DNA of 64,000 nt, from the NCBI GenBank assembly GCA_009741485.1, contig VKON01003655.1:329099-393098 (forward strand), in the 5' to 3' direction. How positions within the stretch are numbered: position 1 is the stretch's first letter; each line of letters starts with the position of its first letter. The notes under the pieces are model-generated. The model was not told the origin of the DNA and did not search any database. It worked only from the letters and a program-made list of their open reading frames with translations. The stretch is from Malurus cyaneus samueli (taxonomy: Eukaryota > Chordata > Aves > Passeriformes > Maluridae). Below, piece after piece: positions 12,975 through 26,200 of this stretch. The position numbers were made by a program, and so were the translations under genes.

Positions 12975-13520
12975 CACGAATCGCAGAGTCACGGGATGAG
13001 TCAGGTTGAAGAGACTGCAGTGGGGCATCTGGCCCAAGCTCCCTGTTCAGGCAGGGGCATCCCAGAGCACATGGCACAGTATTGTGTCCAGACAGGGCTG
13101 GAATATCCCCAGTGAGGGAGATTTCACAGACTCTCTCGCAATGGAGCACAGAAGAGGCTCTCCAGGGAGTGGTCCTGGCCCCAAGGATGGCAGAGCTTCA
13201 GGGGCATTTGGATGATGCTCTGGGGAACATGGTGGGATTGTTGGGATGTCCTGTGCAGGACTGGGAGTTGGATCAATGATCCTGATGGGTCCCTTCCACC
13301 TCAGGAGATTATATTATTCTGTTATTCTGATTATAGGAATCACTGCTTGGTCACCCGCACAGGAAAGTTCTTCCTCATATTCAGGTGAAACTTCCCATGC
13401 ATCAGGTCCTGCCTGTTCCCTCCTGTGCTATTGCTGGGCCCCAGGGAGCGGAACCTGCTCCATCTCTGACACCTCCCTGCAGATATTGATGGATATTGAG
13501 CAGGTCTCCAAATAAAACCC
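12975..13520 (-). repeat. CR1 LINE, split by a second CR1
   Basis: An older minus-strand CR1 is present in two pieces. 12,975-13,148 holds the 3' part (pattern 'catctggcccaagctccctg', 'cagagcacatggcacag', 'ccccagtgagggagattt'). 13,332-13,520 holds the next internal part ('agttcttcctcatattcagg', 'cttcccatgcatcagg', 'tattgatggatattgagcag'). The two pieces are colinear in a canonical antisense CR1 and are separated by a plus-strand CR1. Confidence 0.75.
13150..13331 (+). repeat. CR1 LINE 3' fragment nested in another CR1
   Basis: Sense CR1 3' end with 'ggcatttggatgatgctctg', 'gtgcaggactgggagttgg' and 'gatgggtcccttccacctca', ending 'ttatattattctgttattct', the degenerate terminal repeat. It interrupts the minus-strand CR1, so it is the younger insertion. 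Confidence 0.75.
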
Positions 13521-13552
13521 CTCGGACCCCTCATCTGGGGGTCCCTCCCCAG

Positions 13553-13806
13553 CTCCCAGGAAAATGTGCTCGCCTGGTGTCCCAAGCCCTGGCCCTCTTG
13601 AGCCTTTGCTTTGGGTTTTCTCTTTGTTTTTGGAGGAATTTTTGGTTTTTTAAAAATTAATTACTTTTAGGAAAAATCTGACTTTTACAATAGGAAAGTG
13701 AGCTTAAGGAGCAACAAAAGAGGGAGGCTAAAGAAACTGAGTCCCCCAAAAGATGATATTTCCATCACACATATGCACTTCCCTTTTTCCTCAATCCCAC
13801 TATTCC
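13553..13806. repeat. Direct repeat, copy 1 (uninterrupted)
   Basis: This segment shares an ordered series of matches with 14,633-15,113: 'ctcgcctggtg', a 'gggtttt(c/g)' block, 'ttttaaaaa(a)tta', 'acttttacaa', 'aacaaaag', 'gaggcta', 'gagtcccccaaaagatg' and 'caatcccac'. Divergence is moderate. I do not recognise the sequence family; it may be a segmental duplication or two copies of one dispersed repeat. Confidence 0.7.
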
Positions 13807-13859
13807 TACATTTTTACAGTTTTCTGGACACTGATACATATGGTTTATATCAAAGTGAC

Positions 13860-14627
13860 AAGGTGCTTATGAGGCCTATTAATTGAAAACTTTCTATAGC
13901 TTTTTTATATGTTAACAATATAAGAATGTAATAACTTTTTACATATTATTAAAATACAATGTAATTGCTTTCAATATATTATCAATGATAGCTTTTTTAT
14001 ATATTGCTATAAGTTTTTTAATAGTGTATTAGCAACATATAGTGTACCAGCTGCACGTAATCTAATCAGCTGGATTAGGACATAAATACGTGAAATCACC
14101 AAGAGGCATAAATCAGAAAAAGTTCTGAAGAAAGTTCTGAAAGACAGGTAGATGCTATAGCAAGGAACAGCAGAGAGCACTAATGAGAACTTGGCAGAGG
14201 CACAAGACAGTCAGCAAAAGAATTGAAAATTAAGACTTGGAGAACCAGAAAAAAACCATGAACGTCACCACTGCGCATGCCCTGAAGACAAAGGTGAAAA
14301 GTCCACCATGATGAAGAGGATGGTATCTCATTAGAGGGAGACCCCCACGACCACTGAATTGAGGATGACACATGCACCCTTGTAAAACTGTGATATCATG
14401 TATTTCCGTGCCCCTGTATAGTGGTGGGGGTATGGTGGGCAGTGATAATGTTCATGTTACACCATGCTTACTGTATAAATATATGCTAATTTGAAGCAAA
14501 GGCAGGTGGGTTAGGAGGGGGAATCCCCTCCCCTCCAGTGCTGCAATAAACAAATCCCTGCTCTATAGACACCGGTCTATGGAGTTTTATTTCTAGGTCT
14601 TTTTTTGATATATTATTATCAACATAA
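13860..14627 (+). mobile_element. LTR-like block, possible solo endogenous-retrovirus LTR
   Basis: An AT-rich block ends with the ordered signals of an LTR: a TATA box (TATAAAT at 14,474-14,480), then AATAAA at 14,545-14,550 about 70 bp on, then a T-rich stretch and 'attatcaaca', a possible CA terminus at 14,627. No retroviral coding sequence, primer-binding site or second LTR is visible. The 5' edge and target-site duplication are not determined. The order and spacing of signals are seen; assignment to an ERV family is inference. It could instead be a cryptic promoter and terminator in unique sequence. Confidence 0.4.
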
Positions 14628-14632
14628 TAAAT

Positions 14633-15113
14633 CCCACCCTGGTAAATGGCACTCGCCTGGTGCCTCCACAGGCAGCTCCCAGCCCTGACCCTCGCTGGGT
14701 TTTGCTTTGCATTTTCCTCTATGGATTTTTAAAAAATTATTATTTTTTAAGACAAACCCAACTTTTACAAGAGAAGAGTGAGTTTAGAGAGGAACAAAAG
14801 AATCACAGAAGCATTTAAGCTGGAAAAGAGCTCCGAGATCAAGTCCAGCCTGTGACCGATCTCAAGCTACCATCTCAATCAGACTGGAGCAGTGAGTGAT
14901 CCAGTCATTCCTTAAACATCACCAGGGTCAGTAACTCCACCACCCCCCTGGGAAGCCATTCCAATGTCTAATCACCCTTTTTGTGAAGAAATTCCTCCTG
15001 ATGTCCAACCTGAACCTCCCCTGTTGTACTAGAGGAGGCTAAACTGAGTCCCCCAAAAGATGTCACCCTCACCACACCCATAACCCTTGTCCAGCAATCC
15101 CACTTTTCTGGTG
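14633..15113. repeat. Direct repeat, copy 2 (interrupted by CR1)
   Basis: Second copy of the segment at 13,553-13,806. Homology runs 14,633-14,800, breaks exactly after 'ggaacaaaag', and resumes at 15,031 with 'agaggaggctaaactgagtc'. The 230-bp gap is a CR1 insertion absent from copy 1. Confidence 0.7.
14801..15030 (-). repeat. CR1 LINE 3' fragment
   Basis: Antisense CR1: it begins 'aatcacagaagcatttaagc', continues 'tggaaaagagctccgagatc' and reaches 'gtgaagaaattcctcctgat' and 'gtccaacctgaacctcccct'. Its borders are set by comparison with the uninterrupted repeat copy at 13,553-13,806, which gives an unusually clean empty-site reference. Confidence 0.85.
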
Positions 15114-17644
15114 GGGGCCAGGCTGAATGTGACACAAATGTGACAAATCCCCCGCCAGACCACAGAGCTGGCACTGCTGACATCTGTAGCTCCAGTACCC
15201 AGCGCTGGACGCTGCTTCTCTCACGTGCCTCTCAGCAACATCTGACATTCCTAATGGCTTCTGACAACATTAACTCACCTTAATTTGTGTCCTGCCCTTT
15301 CCAGAACGTGCAGTTCTCAGACACATCAGCTCACAGGTCCTGCCCTTGCTCAGGGCTGTTCTGGGCAGTCAGGGCTGAGCCTCCGCAGCTCATTTCCTGC
15401 CCTTTCTCCTCACACCCCCACCCTGCTCCCTTACTCCAGGTGTCCTTGAGGAGATATTGACCCACACTGAGTTTTCTCCCCCAGCCCTGTTGTTATTTGA
15501 TTAAGGTGCCGCACCAAGTCGATGGGAAAGTGCTCCCCAGACCACTGGCACTAATTGGATCCCATTGCACCAGTTTCACCCAGACCTGCAATTCTCTTTT
15601 GATCTTTCGGGTCCTTGCTTTAAATGTTGCAGTTTGTGCAGTGTTTGGCAACCAGGAATGTTGAGGGAGTATTTGTGCACCAGCTGTCCAACATCTTTCC
15701 TCCCACTTCCCTATAAAGAGGGTTTCATCTGATCCCATTAAAACCCAGGAGCTTACTTTAAGACCAGAGACCCTACGAGGCCTCTGAAGCATTTGTGCTT
15801 AGCCTTGGGCATATTTTTTTTTTCCACGTTCACTGCAATATGCTCCTGGTTAAGCTTCTAAAAGGCTTTCCAATGAGACATATGGAGAACTATATAGGGC
15901 AGGGCTGAAGCACAATGCTTGATTATGGATATCGATCCCTTGGCATTATTCAATACCTGGCCTTATTCCAAACATAGACATAGACTTAGTGCAGCTTTTA
16001 AATGTTAAAAGCCTTTGTTTGTCAGGGTGGGGGAGCATGGAGCTGTAATGGAAGGAGCATTTTAGCAATGCCAGATTGATTGAGGCTGCAGCAGTTTTGC
16101 TGTTGACAGAAGTTTGTGCAGGAAGACGACTGTGTGTATTCACCTCCCTGCAAGGTCTCCCTCTGGTCAGGATCAGGGACAGAGACAAAGCTCTATTTAT
16201 TTTATTTTCAAGTGTTACAATTTTCCAACCTGTCCTCCCCCAGTGAAAGATGGCAGAGGGATATACAGGTAATACAGCAAGAGGAGGGAGGAGGGAATGG
16301 GGAGGGAAATTAAAATGCATCAGTCAGATTGAAATGTAACAGATAAAGACCTCAGGGTCATGATAAACCCAAGGACAAGCAGGGAAAGGATGATAAAGTT
16401 GGATTTAGTGCTCTGGGAATTGAAATTGGCACAGTTAGACCACCCAGAACCATGGGTTCAAACGCAGTAAAGCCTTTTTCAGCCGTTTGTTCCTCTTAAA
16501 TAGATAAATTCCCTTCCAGGTGGCTTTCCATGCTAAAAAGTTTGAGAAAATTCCCTGGTATTTCCCTTGTTCAGGGAGCCAGAACCTATCTTATGCCATC
16601 ATACCATCCTGCTACAGAAGTAGAAATAATTTTACTAGGATTATTGGCATATATAATTTGTGTTATTAAAATGTATTTATCTAAACATTCAATCACTCTG
16701 CCTGATTCACAGGTCCATAAAAAAGCGGGAAGTATTGCAAGAATGTGCAAGTCCTTCATGACAATGCAGCAGGAGAAATTAACAGTCATCAATCATTTGG
16801 TGTGCAGACCTTTGAGATGTGAGACACATTCCCTTTGTTTTCTTCTCTATCCTACATCTTGCCTGGATTTCCTCAAAGCTTACTCAGGAATTTACCTGAA
16901 CAAATGAGGTGTTGCTGCATCCCATTAGTCCCTACAGAAGGCTTATGCCACCCTTCTCACTTCATCCTGTGTAAAATACCTGTCCATCAAAAATATATAA
17001 TTAAATTCCTCCTGCAATTGTCCTAACTGGCCTAAATTCCTGTAAGACTGGCTTTCTGAGATCCCAGTTCCTCCCTTTCTTTGTACTCATCAAATTGCTT
17101 GTATCCTGGAGGATAAATATCCCAGTGTTAACTAATCCCAGGGGAAACGATTAGGGGGTGCCTGGGCACTGGCAACTGTGGGAGCTCTGCCACCCCCATG
17201 ACAGCCCTCGAGCAGGGACAGGATTTTGTGAGGAGATCATGCCCATGTGGAGCTAAAAGTCTCCACAAGGAGATTTTGTGGGGCACAATCAAGCCTCCAC
17301 CTGGGCTATGTCCTTCTCCAAAGCCAGGGACACAACACTATCACAACAGTCCAAGGAGCCTTTACTGAGGATGTTCCCCAGCTTTATTTTGATTGTTTCT
17401 TCACAGCTCTGTGTGCATCAAATGTGAAGGACAGGACTGCAGGTCAGGGTTTTCCTCAGAAGTAGCATGGACATTACTGGCATAAATTTAAATGCTGAAA
17501 TGTTTTTGGCCAGCGTCTCTTTCTCAAAATTTCCATTTTAAATCCAAGTGTTGTCTCAGCTGGGATGTGAATCATTGATCTAAGCACAGGATGTCCAAAA
17601 GACCAAATCAAAACTTCACATCCAGGGATGGTATCTAGAGAATG

Positions 17645-17710
17645 TCATCTTTGCCCTTGGCAGGAGGGTGGAATGGGATGGTCTTCAAGGTCCCTTCCAA
17701 TGGACGCAAA
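17645..17710 (+). repeat. CR1 LINE 3' remnant
   Basis: Short, diverged sense CR1 end: 'ttggcaggagggtggaatgg' followed by 'gatggtcttcaaggtccctt' and 'ccaatgg'. The terminal repeat is lost. Confidence 0.55.
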
Positions 17711-20700
17711 ACATCCCATAATTTGGGTCTGGGTTTCATAGCTCATTTCCAGTCTTGTTTTCTTGATGTGTTTTGAGTTTGGTTTTACAACATAAAAAAA
17801 AAAGGAAAAAAAATAGCCTGCCTTGCATCAGATTAACAATATTTTATGTGAATACCACAGATGGAGTCCAGGAATTAAGAACCCAGCACTTCTGTATATG
17901 GATAGCAGGAATATCTTGCACTGGATTAGACAAAATAAAAATGAACCCCCTGGTATTTCAACAGCTGCCTAGGAGGTGAGTGAAAACTCCTCCAAATAGG
18001 GCCAAAAAAGTTAACAACTCACCAATGGTGATTTTTTTTTTCTTTTTGCTTCTTCCTCTGGAATATGGGGTGGTAACTAGGAGTGAAGACCTGGGCAGAT
18101 CCCGGGTTTCTGCTCTGTAAGGTGAGGAAAGCAAGTGTGAACAGCCCTTGGTTAAATGCCATCCACAAACCTGGTGGGAAACACCTCTGGCTCCCACCCA
18201 CAGGAATTTATCATTATCTTGGGGAGAGCCATGACTTGCTATTATTCCCCCCTCCCCCCGATGTTAGGTGGACATATAAAGTTAGAAAAAATGTGTTTCT
18301 TTCTCAGAACTGACATTAACTCTGTCAGCCGAGCTCAACCCTCTGGTTTGAGGGTTGTCATCTGCAAAATGGAGGCAGGAAGAATTTTACGAAGTTTAAT
18401 TAGTGCAGAGTGCTCTCGGTAGCAAACAGAGCTTTTGGTCCAAGGATCTCAGGCCAAGTACTCAAATTACAGAGCAAACCACGAGGCATAGCCACTGCTG
18501 TGTTTGTGATAGTGGAGGAATAACAGCAGCAGCTGCAAAGTTACAGTGGTCTGAATTCATGTAATGAATAAATCAATAGGTGAGCAGGAGAAAAGATCTG
18601 CATGGTTGCAGAACTCTTGGATCCCTATTGGTCATCTCACAATGATTTCCCCTCTGGCAGCTTTTGGAGAGAGGAGCCCTTCCTTCAGCTTTGGGTTTGC
18701 AAAATATTTTGTAAGTTGTGATAAGACTGTGGCAGCCAGGACAGTACAAACAACCCAGCAGAGGTCCCTCTGCTTCTCCCTGTATTGTTGCTCAAGCCAC
18801 GCTGGGCATGGAATTCTTGTCCCAACATTATGAGGAATACAGGGCAGGAAGATGTTACAGATTGCTCAATGACACTAACTCAGCTGGACAGCTTGTGCTC
18901 TGGAGGAGAAGGTAATTTTCTTGATGCTGTTCTGTCTGGTACCTCAGGGCTGTACCAAAGAAATGAGATTTCACTTGCTGAGTCAGGGGCAAAGCCTGTG
19001 TTCGACAGGAGGAGGAGGAAATGGGCTTAGTCACCTCTCCGAGTTCATCCCCCAGTCTGCTTTCCAAAAGCAGAGCCCCCAAAATGAGCCAAGAGCCCTT
19101 AAGTCCTGGGAAGAGTGGGAGCATGAGGGGCCCAGGAAAGCAGCATGCATTTGTCCTCCCTAGTCTCTGTTCCTGACAGGCTCTCCTTGTTAAAATGCTG
19201 AGCCTCTGGGACCACATCTCCTGACTCCGAGCTGTTGTGGCAGCAGCAGAGTCATGGCAGGAGCTTGGGGCTGACAGCTTCTGGTGGTTTTGCTCTCCTG
19301 GGCACACTCACCCTGCAGTTCTGTTGCATTAGATCTTCTCCCTATCAGATGAAGCCTGAGGTATCTGCAGAGATGGTGTCCAAGGTGGAGACAAGCTGGG
19401 ATTTGCACTTTGTGTCTCGTCCGTGTGTGGCTGTTCAAAGATCTGGCAATAAAGAGCAGCTTCTGTGGACAGATCTGGATAGGCAGGACCAGAGCAACTC
19501 ATTCCTACTTAAACTACTTCCAAAATGAGGTGGACATGGTGCTCAAAATAATTTTGAAGTCCATTAGAGCAATTTTATAGAAGAGAATAAAAGAGGTTTT
19601 CTTAAGTCACCTGCATTGGGAGTTCAAGTGAAGGTCCTTTACTCTGCAAAGCACAGGCAGCAGCACCTTGTGGCTGAGTACTCATCCCTCAGCAGGGAAG
19701 TGAGAGCACAGACACAGTCCCTGGTTTAACCCACTTGCAAGTCCTTCCTGAAGAACATCTTCAGACTGGAAGAATGGGCTTGGGTCACTTTTACCCCATG
19801 ACTCATTTGATCCCTTGTGTGAGCACATAGTAACAAAACCACACAGTGACATCAGGAATGACACAATCACATCAGCCTCCTCTGGCAAGGGGCAGAAGGC
19901 AAAATAAACAAGTGTGGCACTGAGGCATGGGTTAGACCACAAGCCCTCTACAAAGCAGCTTCTGAAACTGAACTGCCCAAATCCCACTGGGCAGACAGCA
20001 GGAATAACCACTGACACACAGGAAAAGCAGAACTCCCAGAGGCTGAGGGAGAACTGAGCCCAAAGCGAGCTCCACAGGCAGGTCAACAACTGGAACTGAC
20101 TGGGGAGACACTATGCAGCTCCTCCTTGCCCTGACAGCTAAAGTAAGGCTTGTCACGGGAGTGCAGAGCAGGCAATTATAGAACCACGGATGCCACAGAG
20201 CTGGCCAGACTCTCTATTTATAGTTCCCACCCAGCACAGCTTTCCCTCTATGCTCCTGCTCACAGGTGAAGGCACAGGCCATGCCCTGAAGGGCTCACAG
20301 TCCAAATAAAAACAGGAAGAGGAAAGACTAGCAACCCCTTTTATGATGAGAACCAAGAATCAGAGATGAAAGGACAAAAATGAAATCCACTGAGAGCCTG
20401 GAACAGTGAACTCCCAACTTCTTCCCCCAAAACTGTCCTGTAGTTGGTTAACTCCTTCCCTGCCTCAAGTGCCACCTCTCTGCTACTCTTAGTTAGTGGC
20501 AAACAGTGTCACTGAAGTGTTCTGCAAGCTCTTGCCACTGTTGAATTGTTTTCCTTGCCTCCAGCAGAGGTGGGAGAAGGGATGTGGGCCTGCCTGTCCC
20601 TCTGGAGCCTGTGGCCAGGGTGGCAGGCAGCACAGGGGACAATATCCTGGGCTGACAGACTCCAGAGTGAGCTGGGTTCAGTGTCACAGCCCACCACGGA

Positions 20701-23700
20701 TCTAATCAGAGTCGCCTTTGTTTCACAGGGAGAATTAAACCACAAGCTGTTAGTGAGCTGAACTTTGAAGTGTCTCCTCAGTGATCTGAAATGCAGTCAC
20801 GCAAGAAAGAGAAACCTCTACAAATACACTTTTTGTATTTGAAGTTGGAGACCGTCCACCGGCCTATTTTTAGGCACACATTTGCACTGGCCATGTTACA
20901 ATCCTGCCTCTGTTCTTGTGCAATAAAAGGCAGAGAGGATTTGCTTGACCCACAGTATCAAATACAGAAAAAATAAAGCGTTTGTCTGGAAAAAACCCAC
21001 CCAAAATAGCAGGGAAGAGGTCATGCTGTGATATGGACTGTTAGTGTTGAGAGACAAGAAAAATAAGGATTATAGGAGCTGACAGACTTCTTCTAATGCC
21101 ACATTAATGAAAACTGCTAGAAAATTATATGGTGATGGTAATTAGTATTTGTAGGTTTAAGGACCTGAGATCTTTCCCTTCTACATTAAACACGTGTATA
21201 AGAGTTAGAAATAAGCCCTGCTGAGATGAATTCTCAGTTTTCTTTGAGAATTTTTTTCTAGATTCAGGACATTTCCTTTGCTACACATGGCTTTAGCTCA
21301 GAAACTGATCCTCCTGCATGACTGATCTCTCCCTGGGCAGTGGGTTTGAGTCATTTGGTTTGAGCACCTGCATTAAAACCAGTGCAGCATGGTCTGCCAA
21401 CACAAGGGAATGTCAGGCTGGAGGACTGAGCACTGGAACTGCTGGTGCTGGCAGGCCAGCATGAGAGAGAGGAATTATTTGCCCTGGTAACAGCACAGAG
21501 GCAGGGGTTGGGGCATTTCCAACCAGCTCATGTTCCCTGAACTCCTTACAGCCCCTCGTTAGGCTTTGCAATACTCTGATGTAGACAATTATCAATATGT
21601 TCATTTTCTATCTTTCCCCTCCTTGAACAAGGTGGGGAAAGAGCCCAGAGGACCTGACTGTGGATGTATTAATTTCTCACTGTCACACCAGCAGGACCAT
21701 CTGCACCAGGCATTTCCCACTGACAAGGGAAGGAAGGTTAAATAGCATGATTTGCACTAACAGCTTAAATAAATGGTTGCAGGCACAAAAGACTAGCAGG
21801 CAGCTAATCCTTTACTTAAGAGCAGCTAGTATTTCAGCCCAAGTAAATATTTCAAAATAAAATTAATTAGTGGTGACTAGTGGATTTGTTGCCCTTTGAT
21901 TTAAGAGCTCAGAATGAAAAGGTGATTCCTCCACAGAACTTTAGCTTCAGTGCCAAACCTACTGTTTCACAGGAGCTGAAAGTCCTCTCAAAGAAGATTC
22001 ATCACAGTTTTGTTCCTCTCTGTAACTGCAGAACTGGAAAACCTCTCTGTGAATCTCATTGATCTGTCGCTATGGGAGGGGAGCTCCCAGAACAGCTTCT
22101 GTGCTACCCCAGGGATAAGGACAAGAGCATGGCTCAGAACCCAACACACGTACAAGTGTGGAGGAAGGAAATGTCACTTCCTGATTCTTATCAGAAGAAA
22201 GCTCTGTCCATGCAGGACATAACACAAATCTCACAGTATCTGCTCTACTTCCAATTAAAAGCAGTTTCTTAACACCTTCCTAGACACAGAAAGCGGGGAA
22301 GGAAAGGCCTCAGGGTAACAAGTTCTGAACCAACACAAACCAAAGTCTGTCTGAGCCCAGAGAAGCAAACCAGACAATTAAATAAATTGGAAACAGTAAT
22401 TCCTAATCCACAATTCCAAAAAATTTGAGGTTTTTTTCCCCCATCACTCTTGGTTCCACCATAGAACAAACCAACTCTCTTGGGAGGCAGGAACCTGTCA
22501 TGGTGTTGCTGGTCTGTCTGGGCTATTTTTAGTCAAATCTGGCATTCCTAAAAAAACTCAAGCTGCTTGTGTACTCAGGAAGGGGAGAGGAAATGCTGTG
22601 CATGTGCACATCCACATTCCACACAGGAGCAGGACACAGCATCTGCCTTGGAGCAGGGAAGTACGGCTGGGTCAACACGGAGCCCAGGGAAAACGGCAAA
22701 AGTTGTTTCTTTTTCACCAGGCTGAGAATGCAGGAAGTGAGGGCAGCACTGCCCTGAGCTGGAGGGGAAACCAAAGGTGTCTGCAGTGGGTGGGAGGACA
22801 GAAAGATCCAAGGGCTGGGTGATGTCACCTACAGGCTGAAGGGATGCAGCTCCTGAGTACAGCAACGAGGAGAGGCCACTGAGAAGGCAGCATCAGCCAG
22901 GGAGTCCTGGAGGTGTTTTCAAGGCAGAGAACTTGGGAAGATCAGGACAAATGCCCCAAGAGAAGGGCCAGGAGAAAGCTCTAGGTTCAGGAAGAGGCAA
23001 AAGGCATAAGGAGCATTTGCATGAATGGGCTGATGTTTGGGACTTTTAAGGACCAGGCACGATGGGGAGGAGTATGGAGAGCACATGGAGAAGCTGATTT
23101 AGAGCAGGGCACAGCACAGATCCCACTGGAAGAGACAGAGCTGTTGTGCTGAGTCATTTCTTCCTTCCCGAGGGGTTTTTACTCCTTTTATGACACACCA
23201 AAACCCTATTTCTGTACTGAGCCTCTCTGTGAAAAGTGATGCTGAATTTGGCTAATTGCAAGTGGCAGAAATCAAACCCAGGCTGGGCTGAGTGTTCCTG
23301 CAGGATGAGCACCAGGGAAGCACCACAGATGCTGCTGCACATTGGGCTGTTTGCTCAGACACAGTTTTGGGTTTGTGGCTGTATTTACAGCCTGGGGGTC
23401 GTAGCCTCACATCCTCTCTCCCCTATTTTTGCACGTGTCACACAACTTCTACTAAAATGTTTTCAGGACTGAGGTCAGTGCCCTGCACCCAGCTCAGCCT
23501 CCTCACACCTTTTCCAAACAGGACCCAGCCAGACCCAGATGAGGTTACCAAAAAGTAAGAGGAAAAAGAAATCACTGCTGAGAAAAGGTGAACAGGTAAG
23601 CAGTTACAAATTCCTGGTTTCCATGGAATCAGTAATGGGCTTTACTCTTCTCCCCATCCCATGAACCTCCAGCAGCACAAGCACGTGGAGAATCTCAGAG

Positions 23701-26126
23701 AGAAGGAGAAGCAGTGATGCCAAAACCATCTATAGCTTAAGTCAAATTGCTGCCTGGACAATGTGCACCTGCTTTCCCAGGATTGGACTGCAGAGCCTGC
23801 AGCTGCTTCCCTGCAGTGGGAATGATGGAAGCTGGGAATTAATGGCTGGGCTCAATGATATTAAACAAACGTCATCTGTGTGTGGAAATATGCAATATCC
23901 TCAGTGGGAGTGTCATCACTGCTGGGGAACTTCAACCAGAGAGGAATGGAGAGCCTGGGACAGGGTGAGGATCCCTTCAGGGCTGTGGGTTCTCCCAGAC
24001 TTGGGGCTCACAATCCCCAGGCTGGTAAAACTGCCCCCCATCCCTTCATCACTTCAGACAACTTAGAAGAGCACAATTTCCGCCTCTTCTTCCAAGGATT
24101 TATGGCACTATTTGTACACTTTAGGTAATTCTGGATTTTCCTACTGTTCCTTTCCACTGCTGAGGTTATCTCCATCCCTCCTGGTTTTGCCAAGTAACAG
24201 AGTGTGTTTGGGGCTCCTTCCACAGGCTCTCCCATCAGCCATAACTTTGGAGAGCAGCAGAGGATGTGATGCTGCAAACCCCTGTTCCCCCAGCCTCACC
24301 CTGTGCCTGAGCTGGCACAGACCATTCCATCGTATCAGCAGCAGCCAAAAATTCCACAGTATGAAGCCTCTCCTGGATCTTGTGTGGAAAGCATCCCTGG
24401 CTCTACTCTTGATTGTTCCCTTGTGGGGACAAATCTTCTGCCACACAGGTGGGAACTGGCTGCGGCAAGAGTGAGAAAACAAGTTCCACTGGGGATGTTT
24501 GGAACAGGAGACAGTGGTGGCCATGTCTCTGGGTTGGTGGCACCAAACCCCAGCAGTGATGAGGAGGCTCCTGGAGAGGGCCCTGCTCTGCCCTGGGAAT
24601 CACAATGTGCTGGTAACAAGGAGCCACTGCACACCAGGAGCAGGGAAAGAGCCAGGATCCCCAGCAGTTTCCAGGGCTTGCAGGTAATATCTGGAGCTAC
24701 CCAAGACTGTCTCCATTGCTGCCTTGGCTGTTCCTCCCCGTTTATTCACTGAGATGTTTCACACAGTTTTGCTACAGAAGAGGCTTCCTCTGATGTGATA
24801 AAGGTGGGGAACTTCTATTAGCTTTGTTCACTCAAAAAAAAATTCCTGAGATGGACTAAAATCTTTGCTTTTATAAAGAATACACCAGAATTTCTTGGGC
24901 ACTGCTAGTAGCTCAGGCCACAGGACTCTAGAATCACGTTTCCAAATCTTTCCAGTAACTCCAAGGTGTTAAATTAAGTGAGTAATTAATTGTGCAACTA
25001 CACCCTGCAACAGCAATCAAAGAACATTGTTGAGGAGACATGAATCCAAGCACTCATAAACCAGAGGAAAGCCTGGAATCTGGCTGCCTGTTCTTTCTCC
25101 AGAGCTTCTGTGCATAATAACACCCCGTCAGGCTCTATAAATGCTGACTGTTTTTCCCTGAGACAGCTGCCTTGCCTGGAATGGAGGATGCTCCATAAAG
25201 GAAACAGCTTTTCAGTGTTACCCTCATTTATCAGGGCTCAGCCAATGCCTTATTTGTCATTCCAGCCCTGCTCTAGAACCAGAAATTCCTTCCTAGGCCT
25301 TTTCCTGTTCTCCTCACCACGCATGGAGTCAGTCAGGACTGCCCAAACCCTCAACACCCATGATTTTACAGGAGGGGAACTGAGGAGCAGAGCTCTGAAC
25401 TGTGGGGTTTGGCAGCAGCCTCTGGCACCTGCAGCCAGGGAAGGGGGCAGCTGCACATGCAGGGAGTTTGGACAGCAAAGGAGCTGAGCCAGGAGTGCAA
25501 ATCCAGCAGGTCCAGCATGGCAGGGGCAGGAGGAAGATTCAACAGATTTTATTGCAATATATCAGCACAGAGGAACAGAAACAACAGCCCTGCCTGGGAG
25601 GAAAACTTCATCCTTCTGTCATGTTGCAACAAATCTGACAGCTCTGAGTACCCTCAAACCTTCACCTGAACAGAACCAATACCAGACAGGGACCAGGCTC
25701 ACCTATGTTTGCATTAAAGGTTTACAAGCTCCTAAAATCAATGTAAACTCGTGCTATTTTGCAAGAAAAAAAGAAGCCTGGACATTAGGTACAGTATAGC
25801 TAGAAAATTAATAGACTGTTTAATAGACATGGAGACTTTGTACTGGAGGAAAACTGTGCTTTGAATGTAGGATGTCAGCTTGAAGAATGAAGTCATGTGG
25901 ATCCACATATTTCCAGTGGTTGGAATCTACTTTTTCTTTCCCACAAGTGTTTCCTTGTTTCCCATCAATTAGATATAATCCAACCCTTGTAGAGAGGACT
26001 TTTTCTTCTGGCCATCCTGCACACAGCCCTGCTTATTTATCCACTGTGCTGCCTGAGGACTTTGCTTCTGTTAAAGAATAATAAATTAATTCATTCCTTT
26101 CCTCCAGGAATGTCAGCATGTTCTCA

Positions 26127-26200
26127 GAATTGCAGAATCATAGACTGTCCTAAGCTGGAAGGAACCCACAAGGATCATCAAAGCCCAGTTTCTTCTCCTG
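26127..26200 (-). repeat. CR1 LINE 3' remnant
   Basis: Antisense CR1 terminus: 'cagaatcatagactgtccta' is followed by 'agctggaaggaacccacaag' and 'gatcatcaaagcccag'. Confidence 0.65.

Noticed and set aside
19682..20089. 135-codon minus-strand frame, hydrophobic and Cys-rich
   Set aside because: No splice context, no recognised domain, and composition typical of chance frames in intergenic DNA.
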